A stretch of DNA of 64,000 nucleotides, from contig JAIKZQ010000028.1 of NCBI GenBank assembly GCA_024682075.1, forward strand, positions 62,001 to 126,000, written 5' to 3'. The notes below the pieces were generated by a model. It ran no database searches. It saw nothing but the letters and a program-made list of their open reading frames with translations, and had not been told where the DNA came from. The DNA is from Lachnospiraceae bacterium. Its GTDB lineage: Bacteria; Bacillota; Clostridia; Lachnospirales; Lachnospiraceae. Shown one piece after another: positions 62,141 through 64,000 of the stretch. Position 1 is the first letter of the stretch. Every line of letters starts with the position of its first letter. The position numbers and the translations under genes were made by a program.

Positions 62141-62763
62141 TTCCGTCCTCCTTTAGTACCGGAAGAAGCAGGACTTTGGATCAGCTGCTTTACAAACGCC
62201 ATGGAGCCTTTCTTTGCACCGAGCAGCTTTTCCGTAATGTCGATGAAAACTTCAACATCCGCGTTCGTAAAATCATATTCATCAAAGAGCTCATTGCTCA
62301 AAACAAGCATCATCCTTACACGCTCCGGGATCAGGTCGCAGGAAAAGATACCCTGCTCTATGCCCTCTTCCACTATCTTCGTGAGGATCGGAACAACCTT
62401 TTCGATGATCCTGCGCTTTATCTTCTGGTGCATGACAATGTTTTCCGGCTGCATCAGTGCGCCTTCGATGGAACTTTCCTCCGGTGCGGGCCTGATAGAT
62501 GCTATGACACCCACAATCTTCTGCGGCACGGGCAGCGGAGAATCGAGTATCTGACCAGCAGTCTCGGTTTCTTTATCGATCATCATGCCGATCACCTCTT
62601 CAAGAGTCTGTTCCTTGCTCTCAAAGTAGTAGTAATATGTCCCCTTTGCGATGCCCGCCTCGGAAATGATGTCGTCAACGCTCGTGTTTTCGTAGCCCTT
62701 TGTTATGAACAGCCTGTAGGCTATCTCCAGCAGTTCCAGTTTTCTTCTTTCACCTTTTTTCAT
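62137..62763 (-). CDS. TetR/AcrR family repressor
   Basis: The 208-aa protein has the N-terminal HTH (LLEIAYRLFITKGYENTSVDDIISEAGIAKGTYYYYFESKEQ, read in parts; helix-turn-helix ~22-48). A larger helical ligand domain follows. It heads the operon with the MFS pump and most likely represses itself and the pump until a compound binds. The palindromes flanking its promoter fit a TetR dimer site. The ATG is 14 nt from the first operator. Confidence 0.94.
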   Translation of the reverse strand: MKKGERRKLELLEIAYRLFITKGYENTSVDDIISEAGIAKGTYYYYFESKEQTLEEVIGMMIDKETETAGQILDSPLPVPQKIVGVIASIRPAPEESSIEGALMQPENIVMHQKIKRRIIEKVVPILTKIVEEGIEQGIFSCDLIPERVRMMLVLSNELFDEYDFTNADVEVFIDITEKLLGAKKGSMAFVKQLIQSPASSGTKGGRK

Positions 62764-62777
62764 GTCAGACTCCTTTT

Positions 62778-62791
62778 CGACTATCGGTCGG
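62778..62791. promoter_or_regulatory. TetR-type operator O1
   Basis: CGACTATCGGTCGG, with half-sites CGAC and GTCGG, lies directly downstream of the -10 box. Binding here would block transcription start or elongation. Confidence 0.7.
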
Positions 62792-62795
62792 TTTT

Positions 62796-62825
62796 AGTAT
62801 AAACGCCCTTTTGGATTCCCGTCAA
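62796..62825 (-). promoter_or_regulatory. Promoter of the TetR-MFS operon
   Basis: On the minus strand TTGACG (62820-62825) and TATACT (62796-62801) are 18 nt apart, between the two operators. Confidence 0.75.
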
Positions 62826-62835
62826 GAACTTTTTT

Positions 62836-62849
62836 CGACTGAAAGTCGG
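62836..62849. promoter_or_regulatory. TetR-type operator O2
   Basis: CGACTGAAAGTCGG, with arms CGACT and AGTCG, lies just upstream of the -35 box. Its centre is 58 bases from the centre of O1. Confidence 0.75.
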
Positions 62850-62856
62850 TTTTTCA

Positions 62857-62891
62857 AAAAAAAAAAAATAAAAAAGATGCCCTCAGGCATC
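62857..62891. terminator. Hairpin terminator with poly-A/T tract
   Basis: GATGCCCTCAGGCATC forms a hairpin next to a run of 12 A (plus strand). On the minus strand it ends the reductase transcript (62974-63603) with a T-rich tail. Confidence 0.75.
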
Positions 62892-62948
62892 CTTTTTCAA
62901 GCGGAGCTTGGATTGGTTCCGCTGTTTCATGATAAATCCTAAATGCAG

Positions 62949-62977
62949 GTGAACGGAGGAACCGTCCCCTCGTTCAC
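62949..62977. repeat. REP-family palindrome containing a stop codon
   Basis: The copy runs GTGAACGGAGG, AACCGTCCCC, TCGTTCAC. On the minus strand the stop codon TGA of the reductase gene (62974-62976) is part of its end. Confidence 0.85.
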
Positions 62978-63603
62978 CTCGTGAAATTTGTCCACACTCT
63001 GTCCTCGGTCTTCGGAAGTCCTATCTGATCCCTGCCGAGTCTTATGCTCTCCATGAGAAAGACCATGTTTCTGGCAAGCACGCGCATCACCTGTCTGCCC
63101 TCATCATCAACCTTTCCCTCACCGGGTTCCCATCCGTAGATATTGTTCCAGTACTGGCTGGTCGCAACCGGCATGTTGCAAAGAGTAAAGAACTTGTTCA
63201 GCTCATCGAAAGTTGCCGTGCATCCGGATCTCCTGGCACTCACCACGCTCGCTCCTACTTTCAGGCTCTTATCAAAATGAGTGCTGTAAAAAAGCCTCTG
63301 CAGAGCCGACATCAAAGTACCGTTCGCGGATCCGTAATAGACAGGCGATCCAATGACAAGTCCGTCGGCTTCTTCAAACTTAACGGCCAGCTCATTAACA
63401 ATGTCATCAAACACACATTTATGGTTTGCCCTGCAGGTCTCACAAGCTATGCATCCGCGGATATCCATCCTTCCGAGCTGTATGTTCTCATACTCCACAT
63501 CGTTTTCCTTAAACACCCCTTCCATCTCACTGAAGGCAAGTGCGATATTGCCATTTGTTCTGGGGCTGCCGTTCAGCATCAGTACCTTTAATTTTTCAGA
63601 CAT
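62974..63603 (-). CDS. Flavodoxin-like NAD(P)H-dependent reductase
   Basis: The 209-aa protein has the flavodoxin-fold start KVLMLNGSPRTNGNIALAF (phosphate-binding loop), the cysteine motif GCIACETCRANHKCVFDD and GLVIGSPVYYGSANGTLMS. It belongs to the multimeric FMN reductase family with a CxxC pair. AAAGGAGAAGATAT precedes the ATG at 63603. Its stop is inside the REP copy at 62949-62977. It would reduce quinones or other acceptors in the cytosol. Confidence 0.92.
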   Translation of the reverse strand: MSEKLKVLMLNGSPRTNGNIALAFSEMEGVFKENDVEYENIQLGRMDIRGCIACETCRANHKCVFDDIVNELAVKFEEADGLVIGSPVYYGSANGTLMSALQRLFYSTHFDKSLKVGASVVSARRSGCTATFDELNKFFTLCNMPVATSQYWNNIYGWEPGEGKVDDEGRQVMRVLARNMVFLMESIRLGRDQIGLPKTEDRVWTNFTR

Positions 63604-63658
63604 ATATCTTCTCCTTTTCTTCCTCCGGCGCATCCGGCTTGACGTCACCAACACACTT

Positions 63659-64000
63659 TTAAAACGGATAATCAATTCCTTCGTTAGTGATGAACCTGTG
63701 ACCCGTAAAGTCCTCACGTCTTTCCGCAAACAGAGTTTTCAGTATACCCGCAGCTTCGTATGAAGAAAGCGGTGCAGGATTGTCTTCTTTTCCGTCCGTA
63801 CGTATCCACCCGGGATGAACGGCAAAGATGTTGACCTTTCTCTCATCCTTAAAGGTATTGTAGAGATTCATCGTGGCCATGTTCAGGGCAGCCTTGCCCA
63901 TCCCGTAATCTATCATGTTGGTCCTGTAGCATTTTTCGATGCTGCCGGCTTCCGATGAAATGTTCATTATGAGAGCCGTGCCTTCAGCCTTTATAAGAAG
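63659..64000 (-). CDS. SDR family oxidoreductase, N-terminus cut by window edge
   Basis: The open frame runs off the right edge, with 113 residues visible. It has the strand and serine MNISSEAGS, the catalytic YxxxK as YGMGKAALN, and VHPGWIRTDG after it. These are the SDR active site and PG motif; the NAD(P)-binding Gly motif is outside the window. The 3' end at 63659 lies 55 nt before the reductase start. The substrate is unknown. Confidence 0.9.
   Translation of the reverse strand, partial: LLIKAEGTALIMNISSEAGSIEKCYRTNMIDYGMGKAALNMATMNLYNTFKDERKVNIFAVHPGWIRTDGKEDNPAPLSSYEAAGILKTLFAERREDFTGHRFITNEGIDYPF

Noticed and set aside
61233..62156. 307-aa plus-strand frame opposite the MFS gene
   Set aside because: It is a shadow of the twelve-helix transporter, rich in Ser/Pro/Arg and without family similarity.
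62062..62802. 246-aa plus-strand frame opposite TetR
   Set aside because: It is antisense to a clear TetR gene, runs through both the operator and the promoter, and has no start site.
1..64000. tRNA or rRNA genes
   Set aside because: No tRNA-like GGTTCRA arm followed by a matching acceptor stem and no rRNA segment was found by eye; a covariance search would be decisive.

Overview
The window reads as chromosomal DNA of a low-to-moderate GC Gram-positive anaerobe, most likely a plant-polysaccharide-degrading Lachnospiraceae (Clostridia). The pointers are two near-identical HU genes, Clostridia-type small proteins, strong AGGAGG ribosome binding sites, lipoboxes, a GH39 beta-xylosidase, a CE15-like esterase and Wzy-type capsule genes with a YveK/CpsD pair. 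This assignment is inference from gene content. No rRNA, tRNA, CRISPR array or complete insertion sequence was seen.

Region 1 (1-23980) is mixed housekeeping and accessory DNA. It holds a truncated GH39 xylosidase, a 772-aa zinc-ribbon/coiled-coil membrane protein, a ferredoxin-type aldo/keto reductase, HU-1, an iron alcohol dehydrogenase, a PAP2 phosphatase and a Dabb protein. A tight five-gene operon follows (ADP-ribosylglycohydrolase, MIF-like tautomerase, a 57-aa protein, an HD hydrolase, ProX/YbaK editing factor). Then come an Rpn-type nuclease, a CE15-like esterase coupled to a bacterial PARG, a J-domain/HIRAN overlapping pair, a glutathione peroxidase with a consensus promoter and a dyad, several small secreted or unknown proteins, YwaF and NnrE, HU-2, an EamA transporter, a GNAT, a LysM lipoprotein and a second lipoprotein.

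Region 2 (23965-59315) is a ~35 kb surface-polysaccharide locus, transcribed almost entirely on the minus strand from a promoter near 59377-59405. Its order of action can be read from the genes. A priming sugar-phosphate transferase (57924) loads undecaprenyl phosphate. GT4, GT2, GT14-GT2, GT32 and DUF6625 enzymes extend the repeat unit. An AT3 acyltransferase, a CDP-glycerol-type transferase, a DegT aminotransferase/GNAT/WbqC cassette and a uronate-type epimerase decorate it or supply sugars. Wzx (27271) flips it, Wzy (50066) polymerises it, and YveK/Wzz (46367) plus a CpsD-like ATPase (45655, lacking the P-loop lysine) set chain length. Unexpected passengers are a radical SAM/SPASM protein, a beta-helix lipoprotein, a surface protein with Ig-like repeats, an ABC exporter and a CotH-VTC-DUF4956 trio. 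One glycosyltransferase (43340) lies on the plus strand with its own promoter.

Region 3 (59607-64000) holds a 29-aa membrane peptide, a CPBP protease, a TetR-MFS efflux pair with two TetR-type operators around its promoter, a flavodoxin-like reductase and a truncated SDR.

A family of short palindromic repeats (GTGAACG...GGACGG...CGTTCAC) occurs outside the polysaccharide locus at 3' ends of genes. At three loci the stop codon lies inside the repeat end or a fragment of it, and one locus has a tandem array of about 2.6 copies with a 32-nt period. These look like REP/REPIN elements, possibly moved by a transposase encoded elsewhere.
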